A stretch of DNA of 37,515 nt from Coriobacteriales bacterium (lineage in GTDB: Bacteria > Actinomycetota > Coriobacteriia > Coriobacteriales > UBA8131), in contig JAITRZ010000059.1 in the NCBI GenBank assembly GCA_031288185.1, positions 1 to 37,515 on the forward strand. Reading direction: 5' to 3'. Of this stretch, positions 1 to 7,962 are shown piece after piece. The notes beneath the pieces were generated by a model, which saw only the letters and a program-made list of their open reading frames with translations, was not told the origin of the DNA and did not search any database. The stretch's first letter is position 1; every line of letters begins with the position of its first letter. The position numbers were made by a program, and so were the translations under genes.

Positions 1-83
1 GCGCTCATGTGTTCCCGCTCCCTTCAGTTTGCCTGTCTTTGTGGCGCTTTGTCTTGGTGCCTGTTTTGCTTCCTGTCTTACCT

Positions 84-116
84 GCTTGTGCTAACAGCGC
101 ATAGTATAGCACAAGC
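84..116 (-). promoter_or_regulatory. Extended -10 promoter inside a 10-bp inverted repeat, reading toward the left edge
   Basis: Positions 84-93 and 107-116 are perfect 10-base inverted repeats (GCTTGTGCTA and TAGCACAAGC) separated by 13 bases. On the minus strand the right arm contains an extended -10, TGC plus TATACT (103-111), with no good -35. Downstream, an ATG at 8-6 preceded by GGGAG could start a minus-strand gene that lies outside the window; only eight bases of it are visible. A repeat overlapping the -10 suggests an operator. The regulator is unknown. Confidence 0.4.
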
Positions 117-242
117 GCGGGAGTAAGGGTGCATACGGGGGGCGTGTTGGCTTGTGTGAGGGGAAGTGCCTGGTAGGTAATTGATGGTTGCTATCCCTGA
201 TTACCAGCCAGAGAATAAAAGTCCCGGGCAGATACATTGTGG

Positions 243-251
243 TGCTACAAT
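243..251 (+). promoter_or_regulatory. Extended -10 element for the aldo/keto reductase gene
   Basis: TGC followed by TACAAT lies 36 bases before the ATG at 288, which would give a transcription start near 258 and a leader of about 30 bases carrying an AGGAAG ribosome-binding site. No matching -35 is seen 17 bases upstream, as is common for extended -10 promoters. Confidence 0.4.
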
Positions 252-287
252 ACAGGCGCGTAAAAATTTCCCAGGAAGAGCCTGCCT

Positions 288-1448
288 ATGATCTATCGTG
301 TCAATCCTAAAAACAAGGATCAGATTTCACAACTGGGCTTTGGCTGTATGCGTTTCCCAAAGGATGATGCCGATGTTGAACAGCAGGTTGTCTATGCCAT
401 TGAACATGGCGTGAACTATTTTGACACCGCATATATCTATCCCCACAATGAAGAACGATTGGGAAAAGTATTGGCAAAAGGGTACCGGGACAGAGTGTTT
501 ATTGCCACAAAAATGCCTTCCTACCTCATAAAAAGAACCGAATCTTTTAGTCGGATGTTTAACACGCAGCTCAAGCGGCTACAAACTGATCACCTCGATT
601 ATTACCTGATACACATGCTTACCAACACAGGCGAGTGGAAGAGGGCGTGTCAGATAGGGATGCGTGATTTTATCGATGAAAGAAAAGCCTCAGGCCAGAT
701 AAGCAACATCGGATTTTCCTACCATGGTGGCCTGCAGGAATTCAAAGATTTGGTGGATGTCTATAATTGGGACTTCTGCATGCTTCAATTTAACTATTTA
801 GATGAGAACAACCAGGCCGGGAAAACCGGTTTGGAGTATGCTGCTGCAAGGGGGATTCCGGTTATGATAATGGAACCTCTGCGGGGCGGCAGACTGGCTG
901 CCAATCTGCCTAAAGAAGCGTTGCGTGTGTGGGAAAACGCGCCAACTAAACGCCCGCCTGCTGAGTGGGGATTGCGGTGGGTATGGAATCACCCAGATGT
1001 CCTTACCGTCTTATCCGGCATGAACACCCTGAGAATGCTAAAAGAAAACATCCGGATTGCCTCAGATGCACAGGCCCATGAGCTCTCAGGGGCGGAACGA
1101 GCGCTTTATGACGAGGTCTGCCGGGCATTGCTTGGGCAAGAAACTATCACGTGTACAGGATGCAATTATTGTATGCCGTGCCCAAAAGGTGTTGACATTC
1201 CCTTGTGTTTTGCGTGTTACAACGACAAAAAAACCGGCCTAGGCAACAGATTTACGCTTGAATTTCAATATATCCAAAGAACATATAATCATCAGGCTTC
1301 GTTGTGCGTCGAGTGCGGGACATGCGAGAAACACTGCCCACAAAGCCTCAAAATTCGCAATGAACTGAAGAAGGTAGCCAGAGAGATGGAGGGCCTGCTG
1401 TATTATCCAACACGATTTATGGTCAAAAAAATAATGCATCTAACGTAA
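288..1448 (+). CDS. Aldo/keto reductase with C-terminal [4Fe-4S] ferredoxin domain
   Basis: The 386-residue protein has an N-terminal aldo/keto reductase barrel. Asp46 and Tyr51 sit in a DTAxxY-type motif, a lysine follows in IATKMP, and a histidine in YLIHML, together matching the usual catalytic tetrad. The C-terminal third carries two cysteine groups, CTGCNYCMPC and CVECGTCEKHC, as in the ferredoxin-tailed aldo/keto reductases common in anaerobes. It probably performs NAD(P)H-dependent carbonyl reduction in the cytoplasm, with electron transfer through the clusters; the substrate is not evident. The ATG at 288 is preceded by AGGAAG at good spacing. It is a single-gene unit with its own extended -10 promoter. 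Family assignment is firm; physiological role is unknown. Confidence 0.88.
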   Translation: MIYRVNPKNKDQISQLGFGCMRFPKDDADVEQQVVYAIEHGVNYFDTAYIYPHNEERLGKVLAKGYRDRVFIATKMPSYLIKRTESFSRMFNTQLKRLQTDHLDYYLIHMLTNTGEWKRACQIGMRDFIDERKASGQISNIGFSYHGGLQEFKDLVDVYNWDFCMLQFNYLDENNQAGKTGLEYAAARGIPVMIMEPLRGGRLAANLPKEALRVWENAPTKRPPAEWGLRWVWNHPDVLTVLSGMNTLRMLKENIRIASDAQAHELSGAERALYDEVCRALLGQETITCTGCNYCMPCPKGVDIPLCFACYNDKKTGLGNRFTLEFQYIQRTYNHQASLCVECGTCEKHCPQSLKIRNELKKVAREMEGLLYYPTRFMVKKIMHLT

Positions 1449-1724
1449 CGCAGGCTGCGACAGACTGCAACCGGGCTGGCCACGACTGAGGGACGGTTGG
1501 GCTGGCAGCCTACTGCTTCTTGATTTCAGTGACCTTCTCATCTCGTTACAGTGAACCCTCCCGCGAAGCAGTAAACGGGGTTCGTATAAGTGTCACCTAG
1601 CTCCAGTGTAGCAATTTTTCTGTCTAACAAGGCACGGAGCTTTAACTGCGAGGGAGCGTATCTTACTACGTGGCCAACACAGGAGACGTACAGAAATGCA
1701 GCCCGGCAGAAAAAGGGGTAAGCT

Positions 1725-1812
1725 TGGTGCGGGTGAAAGGACTTGAACCTTCATGAGGGTAAACCTCACATGGACCTGAACCATGCGCGTCTGCCAATTC
1801 CGCCACACCCGC
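1725..1812 (-). tRNA. tRNA-Leu (anticodon CAG), CCA end encoded
   Basis: Read on the minus strand, the acceptor arms GCGGGTG and CACCCGC pair over 7 bp, followed by discriminator A and an encoded CCA (1725-1727). The anticodon stem CATGG/CCATG closes the loop TTCAGGT, giving anticodon CAG (plus-strand CTG at 1776-1778). A long variable arm (TGAGG/CCTCA) and a T-loop TTCAAGT are present. The long variable arm and anticodon identify a class II leucine tRNA. Nothing else recognisable lies in the surrounding gap (1449-1869). Confidence 0.95.
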
Positions 1813-1869
1813 ACTGACGGCAGGCAGCTATGGTAACATATTGGCTTTGTGTAACCAAGGAAGGGTAGG

Positions 1870-2823
1870 GTGATTATGCAAAAAGGGCAGCGAGCGGGCC
1901 ACACACGGCAAGCGCAGGAAAATGGCTCTCAGCAACCAGCTAGCGTAATGCAGAAAACTCAGGCAACGCAATCGCCCGGCGACGAACCATCGCGCCTCTG
2001 GCAACCTGCCTCTCCCCTCCCCCCTGTGGTAGTGGATATTCACAATCACATCTATCCGGAAAAGATCGCCGCCAAGGCTGTTGAAAGCGTTGGGCGTTTT
2101 TATGGCATTGAAATGTCTGCCGACGGAAGCGCCCGTAACCTCCTGAGCATCCAGCAACAGGCTCACATCAGCTATTCGCTGGTATGTTCCGTAGCCCTGA
2201 AACCTGATCAGGTGCAAACTATCAATGACTTTATCGCCGCCGAATGCCAAAGGCACCCCTCCTTTATTGGCTTTGCTACCATGCATCATGACTTTCCCAA
2301 CAAAGCCGCCGAGATCCAGCGCGTTTGCGACCTGGGGCTTACCGGCTTCAAGCTGCATCCGGACTCGCAGGGTGTTAACGTGGATGATCCGCGACTGTTA
2401 GAATTTTATGCGCTGATTGAGGACAAGCTGCCACTGATGCTGCACTGCGGCGACTACCGTTTTGACAATTCCCATCCTCATCGCACCCAACGTGTCTTAA
2501 GGCAGTTTCCGCTTCTGAAGGTAAACTGCGCCCATTTTGGCGGTTGGTCACTGTATGATCTGGCCGTGGAATTTCTCGAACATGAGCGTTGCTTTTTGGA
2601 CATCTCCAGCGCTTCAGTCTACCTGGGTCCACGCCGTACCACTGAGCTTATCCACCACTATGGCGCAGAGCGCATTCTGTTTGGTTCAGATTTTCCGATG
2701 TGGCATCCCGGCACAGAGCTTGAGCGCTTTTACCAAAACGTCCTTACCCCTGCCGAGCGGGAACAAATCCTCTGGCACTCTGCCGAAGCCTACCTGGACA
2801 GAGACTTGAAGCCGCTTTTCTAG
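1870..2823 (+). CDS. Amidohydrolase-family metal-dependent hydrolase (Amidohydro_2 type)
   Basis: The 317-residue protein is a TIM-barrel metal hydrolase of the amidohydrolase-2 type. The metal-binding HxH is at residues 58 and 60 (HNHIYPEK). Later signatures are KLHPDSQG, LHCGDYRF, NCAHFGG and the terminal FGSDFPMWHP with the catalytic aspartate. The family includes decarboxylases and hydrolases of small cyclic or aromatic acids; the substrate here cannot be read. The first 50 residues are glutamine- and alanine-rich and unlike the family core, so the start is uncertain. GTG at 1870 sits very close to the SD-like AAGGAAGGG, and ATG at 1876 has better spacing. The gene converges on the minus-strand DUF1461/truA group. 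Confidence 0.8.
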   Translation: MIMQKGQRAGHTRQAQENGSQQPASVMQKTQATQSPGDEPSRLWQPASPLPPVVVDIHNHIYPEKIAAKAVESVGRFYGIEMSADGSARNLLSIQQQAHISYSLVCSVALKPDQVQTINDFIAAECQRHPSFIGFATMHHDFPNKAAEIQRVCDLGLTGFKLHPDSQGVNVDDPRLLEFYALIEDKLPLMLHCGDYRFDNSHPHRTQRVLRQFPLLKVNCAHFGGWSLYDLAVEFLEHERCFLDISSASVYLGPRRTTELIHHYGAERILFGSDFPMWHPGTELERFYQNVLTPAEREQILWHSAEAYLDRDLKPLF

Positions 2824-2990
2824 GAGGTCTCACAACGGACAGAAGGCAGAAGACGGCCACTTCTAGGGAGTCTCGCCAGAGAACGGATCTTTGCAGGAGG
2901 TCTCACAACAGACAGAGGACAACTGTTGCCAAGAGGTCTCATCAGGAAAAGGTCGTTGCCAAGGAATCACCGCCAAGGAATCTCACAACA
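2823..2990. repeat. Degenerate direct repeats after the amidohydrolase stop codon
   Basis: The gap between two convergent genes is built from irregular copies of AGGAGGTCTCACAACRGACAG, shortened or altered in each copy. Good copies start at about 2823 and 2895, with weaker ones near 2934 (AGAGGTCTCATCAGG) and 2976 (AGGAATCTCACAAC). No ORF with coding character is seen. The first copy begins at the TAG stop, so the array may be a decayed extension of the gene. Confidence 0.55.
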
Positions 2991-2991
2991 A

Positions 2992-3657
2992 TTACGGAAT
3001 GGCCGTCTTGGCCGTTTCCTGTGTATGTCCCCTTCTCCCTATAAAGAAGCCCCCGGCCACGCAGACCAGGCAGAGTGTTATCGTAGCTGCTGTCCAAACC
3101 AAGGCGCAACCCAGCCAAAACGGCTCTGGTAGAGCCCTTATCAGCAGCGAATCGGCCGGAAACACCCAGCTTCCGGCTGCAAAGAACAGACCGTGCAGCA
3201 GCCTGAAAAAGGTCGTAAAGTCAAGCCAGACCGCCAGAGCCAGCAACGCCGCCAGGCACAAAGGAATAGCGCCTCCCTCTATAAGCGGCCTGCGGAGGGC
3301 ACCCAGGCCACGGCGACGAACAAGCTGGATACCGCAAATTACAAGCGCCAGCATTACCAGGACGGCAGCCGCCTCACAACTAAGGAATACCACACGTACA
3401 TCCAGCAGATGAGTCAGGGCTTCGGCAGTGATGGCACTTCTGTAGTCTGTACCGGTTGGCAGAAAGGCCTGGTCATTACCCAGGCTAAAATCTCGCACCG
3501 CATCGGCCAGCTCCACTAACTGCTCATGGCTAAAACTGCTTCCAGAACTGTCTACATAAGCCTCAGCCAGCCAATGGGTCACCGGCGGCGATAGCGTAAT
3601 CATCAAGGCGGCAAGGGGGCAGAACAACGCGCATAAAACAGTTGCTAAAATTCGCAT
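2992..3657 (-). CDS. DUF1461 / TIGR01906-like integral membrane protein
   Basis: The predicted 221-residue protein has an N-terminal membrane segment or signal anchor, an extracytoplasmic region with FSHEQLVELADAVRDF and an HLLDVR motif, then about three hydrophobic helices separated by short basic loops. This layout resembles the DUF1461 family, whose function is unknown. ATG at 3657 is preferred because it begins directly before the hydrophobic segment and has GGAGG 11 bases upstream; a longer reading to 3693 adds 12 unlikely residues. It lies 66 bases after truA on the same strand. The call is by overall pattern. Confidence 0.65.
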   Translation of the reverse strand: MRILATVLCALFCPLAALMITLSPPVTHWLAEAYVDSSGSSFSHEQLVELADAVRDFSLGNDQAFLPTGTDYRSAITAEALTHLLDVRVVFLSCEAAAVLVMLALVICGIQLVRRRGLGALRRPLIEGGAIPLCLAALLALAVWLDFTTFFRLLHGLFFAAGSWVFPADSLLIRALPEPFWLGCALVWTAATITLCLVCVAGGFFIGRRGHTQETAKTAIP

Positions 3658-3723
3658 AATAACTACCGCCTCCACGGTGGTTCCCAACCTCACCGTGGTT
3701 CACCATGAACAGAGATACGCACG

Positions 3724-4563
3724 TTAGTAGCGTACACGCCACAGTGTCAGGCCCTGAGCTGGGGCGGTGGGCCCGGCACTTTGCCGCTGGCAGGCTGCAA
3801 GCGCGGCGCTGATCCATTCAGGAGCGCGCCGGCCCAACAGCACCTCCACCAGCGATCCAACCATAATACGCACCATGGAATGCAAAAAAGCGTTGCCGAT
3901 AACCTGGATAATCAAACACTGCTCACCCAGATGCTGGGCACCAAAGACGTGAACATGCAGCAGGTTGCGGTGGGTGGAAAGCCCCTGCGCGGCCAGCCTA
4001 TCAGCAGTTTTTGCCACACAGAATGACTTAAAGTCCTGTTCGCCTTCAAACAGGCGGGCGGCTGATTTAAGCGCGGCCACCGACTCCAGACCAACCGGAG
4101 GAACCCACCAAACATAGGGCGCAAGGAACAGGGGCGGCGTGGGGCTGGGATAGAGGCGATAACGGTATTCTCGGGCCTGGGCAGAAAAGCGAGCTGAGAA
4201 GTTAGGCTCTTTGGCCTCAATGCCCTTTATAACAATGCCTGCAGGCAAAAGGGCGTTGAGGGCCGTTTGTAGGCCGGCAAAGTTCTGCTGTTGTAGCTCG
4301 GCCTCAGAAACACCACACGAGACTACCTGACCCAGAGCGTGTACACCGGCATCAGTGCGGCCAGCACCCTGGATAAGCACAGGGCGGCGCAGTACCGTTG
4401 CCAGAGCTTCTTCTAGCTCACCTTGGATGGTCACACGGCCATCCTGGCGGGCGAAACCGCTGAAATTGTCTCCACGATACGCTACCGTCAATGCCAGAGC
4501 CGCTGCCGCCTGGAGCTCGAAATCCCTCTGTACGTTTTCTGCTTTCACCTTGGTACCCGGCAT
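3724..4563 (-). CDS. truA: tRNA pseudouridine synthase A
   Basis: TruA isomerises uridines 38-40 in the anticodon stem of tRNAs. The protein has 279 residues, close to the usual length. The N-terminal YRGDNFSGFARQ motif and the catalytic GRTDAGVHA motif (Asp71) are intact, followed by YRYRLYPS and, near the C-terminus, SMVRIMVGSLVEV, all typical of the family. The first 20 residues are an extension, and the ribosome-binding site before ATG 4563 is weak (only AGGG is visible), so a downstream start is possible. In Coriobacteriia truA is often near ribosomal protein genes; here its upstream neighbour is an intergenic region with repeats and then a DtxR-type regulator. Confidence 0.93.
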   Translation of the reverse strand: MPGTKVKAENVQRDFELQAAAALALTVAYRGDNFSGFARQDGRVTIQGELEEALATVLRRPVLIQGAGRTDAGVHALGQVVSCGVSEAELQQQNFAGLQTALNALLPAGIVIKGIEAKEPNFSARFSAQAREYRYRLYPSPTPPLFLAPYVWWVPPVGLESVAALKSAARLFEGEQDFKSFCVAKTADRLAAQGLSTHRNLLHVHVFGAQHLGEQCLIIQVIGNAFLHSMVRIMVGSLVEVLLGRRAPEWISAALAACQRQSAGPTAPAQGLTLWRVRY

Positions 4564-4658
4564 CCCTATGTTGCTTGAAGCCCAGAATTAGTGTGCGTGT
4601 TACCGGTCGGTTGATTTGGTGTCATTTTCCGTTCACTTGCCGTTATCGTATCTCGACA

Positions 4659-4904
4659 TTAGCCCATCATAATGGAATATGCGTGAAGGCTTTTCTCCAC
4701 CCGAACGCGCATGGGAGCAATTCCATGGGCGGCGCAGCAGCAGTAGCGTCGCATTCCCTCCTTGCAGAAGTGGCTCGGTGCCTCCAGCTGGGCCACTTCG
4801 CCTTTATCCAACAGAATGTCAAACTCTCCCGTATCTACAGCCAAATCTCGCAGGAACCGCTTCGCATTCTTATCCAGCGCAGCATTGCACCTGTCAGCGT
4901 ATGC
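4659..4904 (-). pseudogene. Possible broken small gene of about 80 codons, unrecognised
   Basis: On the minus strand, 81 codons are open and have coding-like composition (motifs KRFLRDLAVDTGEFD and HFCKEGMRRYCCC, rich in cysteine), but the frame opens at a TGA (4907-4905) with no ATG or GTG near its beginning. One frame over, an ATG at 4908 has GGAAAG seven bases upstream but meets a stop after four codons. A single-base change joining the two would give a normal gene. The alternative is a TTG start at 4844, or no gene at all. No family is recognised. It lies between the DtxR-type gene and truA on the same strand. Confidence 0.3.
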
Positions 4905-4915
4905 TCATGATAGAC

Positions 4916-5085
4916 TTTCCATGTTCGACAGGCTCATGTTCACAATGGGCCTTCCATTCGCAACGGGCCTCTGTTCATGGCGGGCTTATGCGCGATGGAC
5001 TTGCCGCATAGTCACCAAGGAGATCGTAGATCCTCTCGTATCACCGCGCGACAGGCTGACCGTTCACGACGGGTTGACACTCTTC
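4916..5085. repeat. Degenerate 17-base direct repeats downstream of the DtxR-type gene
   Basis: Read on the minus strand, the gap contains successive units GCCCGCCATGAACAGAG, GCCCGTTGCGAATGGAAG, GCCCATTGTGAACATGA and GCCTGTCGAACATGGAA. Two related copies (CCCGTCGTGAACGGTCA and GCCTGTCGCGCGGTGA) reach back over the end of the regulator gene. A rough consensus is GCCYGTYGYGAAYRKRA. The gap from 4564 to 5063 holds only these repeats and the possible broken gene. Confidence 0.5.
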
Positions 5086-5483
5086 CATTTTTCCATGAAA
5101 GATACCCAGAGGCCCAGGGTCTCGTCGCTGATGGCGTGTTCCATCTTGCAGGCTTCTTCAGCCGCCTGCGCGCTTTCCACCCCTAAAACCGCCGTGAGGA
5201 ACTTGTGCAGAACGTCGTGGCGGCTTTGCACACCACGGGCATAATTGATCCCTCGTCTGGTCAGGGTTATATCGCCGTAATGCGGCTGCTGCACAAACCC
5301 AACGGCCTTTAGGTTGCTAAGTGCCTTGTTCACGCTGGCTTTAGAGACATCAAGTTTGGTAGCCAGGTCTACTGAGCGAACTGACCCCTCCGCGCCGCCC
5401 AGTTGATAGATGGCTTCAAGATAGTCTTCATTGGATGCTGTCAGTTTACCCATGTTGGAATTGTCGCTGGTTACTCTGGCCAT
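5064..5483 (-). CDS. DtxR/MntR-family metal-dependent transcriptional regulator
   Basis: The 139-residue protein has the DtxR-type winged helix near the N-terminus (EDYLEAIYQL, then DLATKLDVSKASVNKALSNL and YGDITLTRRG). The dimerisation domain includes SRHDVLHKFLTAVLGV and ACKMEHAIS, whose His, Cys and Glu residues are the usual metal ligands. There is no SH3-like third domain, so it resembles MntR more than DtxR/IdeR. It probably represses metal-transport genes when Mn(II) or Fe(II) is bound. ATG 5483 has GGGAG seven bases upstream, and a second ATG at 5453 also fits the family's usual start. A TATAAT -10 lies at 5519-5524. No metal transporter is seen in the window, so its targets are elsewhere. 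Confidence 0.88.
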   Translation of the reverse strand: MARVTSDNSNMGKLTASNEDYLEAIYQLGGAEGSVRSVDLATKLDVSKASVNKALSNLKAVGFVQQPHYGDITLTRRGINYARGVQSRHDVLHKFLTAVLGVESAQAAEEACKMEHAISDETLGLWVSFMEKWKSVNPS

Positions 5484-5518
5484 GTTATTCTCCCATACCC
5501 ACGCTTTTAACGTTGTTG

Positions 5519-5524
5519 ATTATA
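5519..5524 (-). promoter_or_regulatory. TATAAT -10 box upstream of the DtxR-type gene
   Basis: A perfect TATAAT (minus strand) lies 35 bases before the ATG at 5483. No convincing -35 is seen at 17 bases, so the promoter may depend on an activator. AACGTT and GTTATAATCAAC are small palindromes nearby and could take part in autoregulation. Confidence 0.4.
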
Positions 5525-5643
5525 ACCGACCTGCTCACAGAAAGGGTTTGCGACTAAGATCTCTCCGTGGCAGACACTGCGGAGGCACGGTTTACGCGAA
5601 GGGGAATGCCGCAAGTGTCACCTCCAGGGCCAAAGAGACATTC

Positions 5644-7461
5644 TCAACGCCTTTGCCGCGACGAGGAGGGGGGAGGCATTGGTTTTTTGGCCGATGCGCC
5701 GTTTGGGACAGGAGACGTTTTGGCCGATGCGCCGTTTGGGACAGGAGTTGGCTTTTTGGTCGATGTGTTGTTTCCCGCGCTACCGCCTACCAAATCTGCG
5801 GCTGAGGTCAGCTCACGGTCCTGTTCCAGCGGCATGGTATCAACCAGTTCGATAAGTTCCTGTTGGGAATGCACGTTGAGCTTGCGATAGATACGCCACG
5901 TATGGGTATTGACCGTACCTTCAGCGATGTAGAGTTTTTGGGCAATGTAGGCGGCATTGCGTCCCTTGGCCAACAGGTAAAATACGTCAAGCTCACGGTT
6001 GGAGAGCAGGTAAGTGTTTGCCACCTTTTCACAGCGACGAACAAAGCGACCGCGGTTTTCAAAGGCGGCATACGGCGGGCCGCCCTTCTCGGCAGAATCA
6101 GAATCCTCGGAAATTGCCATTTCCATAATTGATTTAGCGCGCGGCATCAGAAAGTAGCCTAACAGCATGCAAATAATCATCAGCGTGGTAAAAACCGTGG
6201 GGCCACTGTCAAACTGCGGATTGTCCTGTAAGGTTAGAAACAGGCCGGTTCCCACCAACATCCCCGCAAACAGAAAACCCAGCCCCGTGCCTGTAACCAG
6301 TATGGGCGAGATGCGGTAACGATGCGACATCTCACAAAACTCTACCCAGATCATAAAGAAAAACAGGATAAAGCAGCTAAATACCAGCAGGGTCAGGGGC
6401 AGAACCTCATGCAACATGCTGGTGAAAAAGAGCATGATTGACAGCAAGGGGATAACAAAACGGTAAAAAGAGTCATATTCATCAGCACGATTAACCGTTA
6501 AAAGGAGGATCACCACAAGCAGGGCTAGCAGGGCTGCGGCCACCAAGAGCATGGCGCCCAAACCAGCCGGCAGATTGCTGTCTGAGCCGGAGACAAGGGT
6601 AAAGCACCAACAGGTTAATGGTCCAAAGGCAATACCAAACAGAAACGAGGGACCTCCCATGCGCGCCATGAAAAAGGGTCGTTGCACACGCAAACGGTGA
6701 AAGGTAGGAATCTCCAGCAAACCGGGCACCGCCACCCGAGCGCCGGAGGCGTCGTACTCAAAGCGCTGGGGCTGGGTGAGTGCCTGAAAACCGTGTAGAG
6801 TAAACAACAGGAGCCCCACTTGCAAAAGCGGGAGAAAACCCAGGATGATACCACCAAGGTCAGAACCAGCAAACTGCCTGAGCATCCCAAAACCAACAAA
6901 GGCCAAAGCCTGGCCAAAGATGGTATTTAAGACGATGGAGGGGGTTTCTTGGCGGCGAAATACCTCGCTCCATATCAGAGTAAAAAAGCCTGCGGTTGTT
7001 CCACAAACCAGATAGGCAAACAACGCAAGCGGATAAAGCTCCAGACGCAAACTCTGAAACAGTATCACCGTGCCAAAGGCCAGCAGCACCGCCATGCAAA
7101 GCTGAACAGAACGCATGCGGATAAAATACGTGATACGTCGGCCAATTATCGCCATGACAAGGGCGGTAGCCATAAACAGTAAAAGCGGCACAACATTAAG
7201 GGTGTTGATAATCTGGGTAGGCTTAGTGGCGGATAGTTGCAGGATAGGAAAAGAAGCAAACAAAATAGCATATATCCAGATAAGGTTCAGACAACTGCCA
7301 AATATCATAGCTGGGGAGAGTGCTCGCACGTAAAGGCGAAGGTTTTGGGTGCCATGAGGGTTGTTAACACTGGCGTAAGGGGAAGCGTTTATGTCCGAAC
7401 CGTCAGGATGTACGGCTGCGCTCTGTTCGGTGCTGTGTTTGGTGCTCGAGTTGGTATTCAC
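5644..7461 (-). CDS. LuxR-type regulator with N-terminal multi-pass membrane domain
   Basis: The 605-residue protein has about 12 hydrophobic segments over residues 45-470, followed by a LuxR/NarL-type HTH at roughly residues 495-555 (LSNRELDVFYLLAKGRN, then AEGTVNTHTWRIYRKLNV). This architecture is a large family in Eggerthellaceae, where several members control nearby molybdoenzyme or dehydroxylase genes in response to small-molecule substrates. Its place at the end of the molybdoenzyme island suggests it regulates that island; this is inference. The final 45 residues are a low-complexity tail with repeats of PVPNGASAKK, encoded by direct repeats with a 33-base period (5687 and 5720). The start is GTG 7461 with GGAG upstream. 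Confidence 0.88.
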   Translation of the reverse strand: MNTNSSTKHSTEQSAAVHPDGSDINASPYASVNNPHGTQNLRLYVRALSPAMIFGSCLNLIWIYAILFASFPILQLSATKPTQIINTLNVVPLLLFMATALVMAIIGRRITYFIRMRSVQLCMAVLLAFGTVILFQSLRLELYPLALFAYLVCGTTAGFFTLIWSEVFRRQETPSIVLNTIFGQALAFVGFGMLRQFAGSDLGGIILGFLPLLQVGLLLFTLHGFQALTQPQRFEYDASGARVAVPGLLEIPTFHRLRVQRPFFMARMGGPSFLFGIAFGPLTCWCFTLVSGSDSNLPAGLGAMLLVAAALLALLVVILLLTVNRADEYDSFYRFVIPLLSIMLFFTSMLHEVLPLTLLVFSCFILFFFMIWVEFCEMSHRYRISPILVTGTGLGFLFAGMLVGTGLFLTLQDNPQFDSGPTVFTTLMIICMLLGYFLMPRAKSIMEMAISEDSDSAEKGGPPYAAFENRGRFVRRCEKVANTYLLSNRELDVFYLLAKGRNAAYIAQKLYIAEGTVNTHTWRIYRKLNVHSQQELIELVDTMPLEQDRELTSAADLVGGSAGNNTSTKKPTPVPNGASAKTSPVPNGASAKKPMPPPSSSRQRR

Positions 7462-7594
7462 TGCTGAGGCGCTCCAACGATACGGGAAAAAGAACCTTAA
7501 TCGGGAAAAAACGCAAGAACATCAAGAGAGAACAACATGGCAGGACACAATCCCCAGACAAAGCACGAGCAAACAACTTGTCAAGGTACAGGCT

Positions 7595-7623
7595 ATCATA
7601 TCCAGAGCGAGAATAAAAAGCAA
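7595..7623 (-). promoter_or_regulatory. Sigma-70-type promoter of the LuxR-type gene
   Basis: On the minus strand, TTGCTT (7618-7623) and TATGAT (7595-7600) are separated by exactly 17 bases. The predicted leader before GTG 7461 is about 130 bases. The sequence match is moderate, with no direct evidence. Confidence 0.45.
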
Positions 7624-7683
7624 GGCTGCCGTGTAGGTTCCCATAATTTGAAGCAGCGAATGGTGTTTTAGTAGGGCGGCATC

Positions 7684-7805
7684 TCCAGGAGTTGCATATC
7701 TCCTCTGGGCGCTCACGGTTTGACACCCCGAAACACCATTTGGTGTTTCGGGGCAGAACAATCTGCGGGGCTGAGACGACTTTGGTCGCCTCAGCCCCGC
7801 AGATT
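7684..7805. repeat. Cluster of strong palindromes between the 223-residue gene and the LuxR-type gene
   Basis: Three inverted repeats follow each other. The first, near 7684-7708, is imperfect (CCAGGAG and CTCCTCTGG). The second, 7726-7753, is a perfect 13-base pair of arms (CCCCGAAACACCA and TGGTGTTTCGGGG) two bases apart. The third, 7760-7805, has 21-base arms with a single mismatch around a TTTG loop, followed on the plus strand by TTTT. It could terminate transcription from the operon upstream, but the T-run is on the plus side, where no gene reads. The density of palindromes also resembles a repetitive extragenic element. The rest of 7462-7962 holds the regulator's promoter and nothing else clear. 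Confidence 0.75.
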
Positions 7806-7962
7806 TTACACGTATTTTTTTGCACCGACAGCAGCCAACCTCACCACGTGCGCAAATATGTTTCAGTGCAAGACAGAAGATTGTGCCAATGAACCTAAAT
7901 ATCTCACTGCGCGCAAACCCGCCACTGTCTCGCTGCCCAAACTCTCAAGCTCATCGCACACC

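Noticed and set aside
1593-1904. Open frame of 103 codons on the minus strand
   Set aside because: It runs straight through the tRNA-Leu gene and has no coding-like start or family match.
2823-2990. CRISPR array
   Set aside because: Repeat copies differ in length and sequence, spacers are irregular and no cas gene is near.
4762-5244. 160-codon plus-strand frame across the repeat array
   Set aside because: Opposite strand to the DtxR-type gene and composed mainly of the degenerate repeats; no protein-like features.
7403-7825. Open frame of 140 codons with CxxC near its start, minus strand
   Set aside because: It spans the palindrome cluster and the LuxR promoter and ends inside the LuxR gene in another frame; its sequence follows the inverted repeats, not a protein family.
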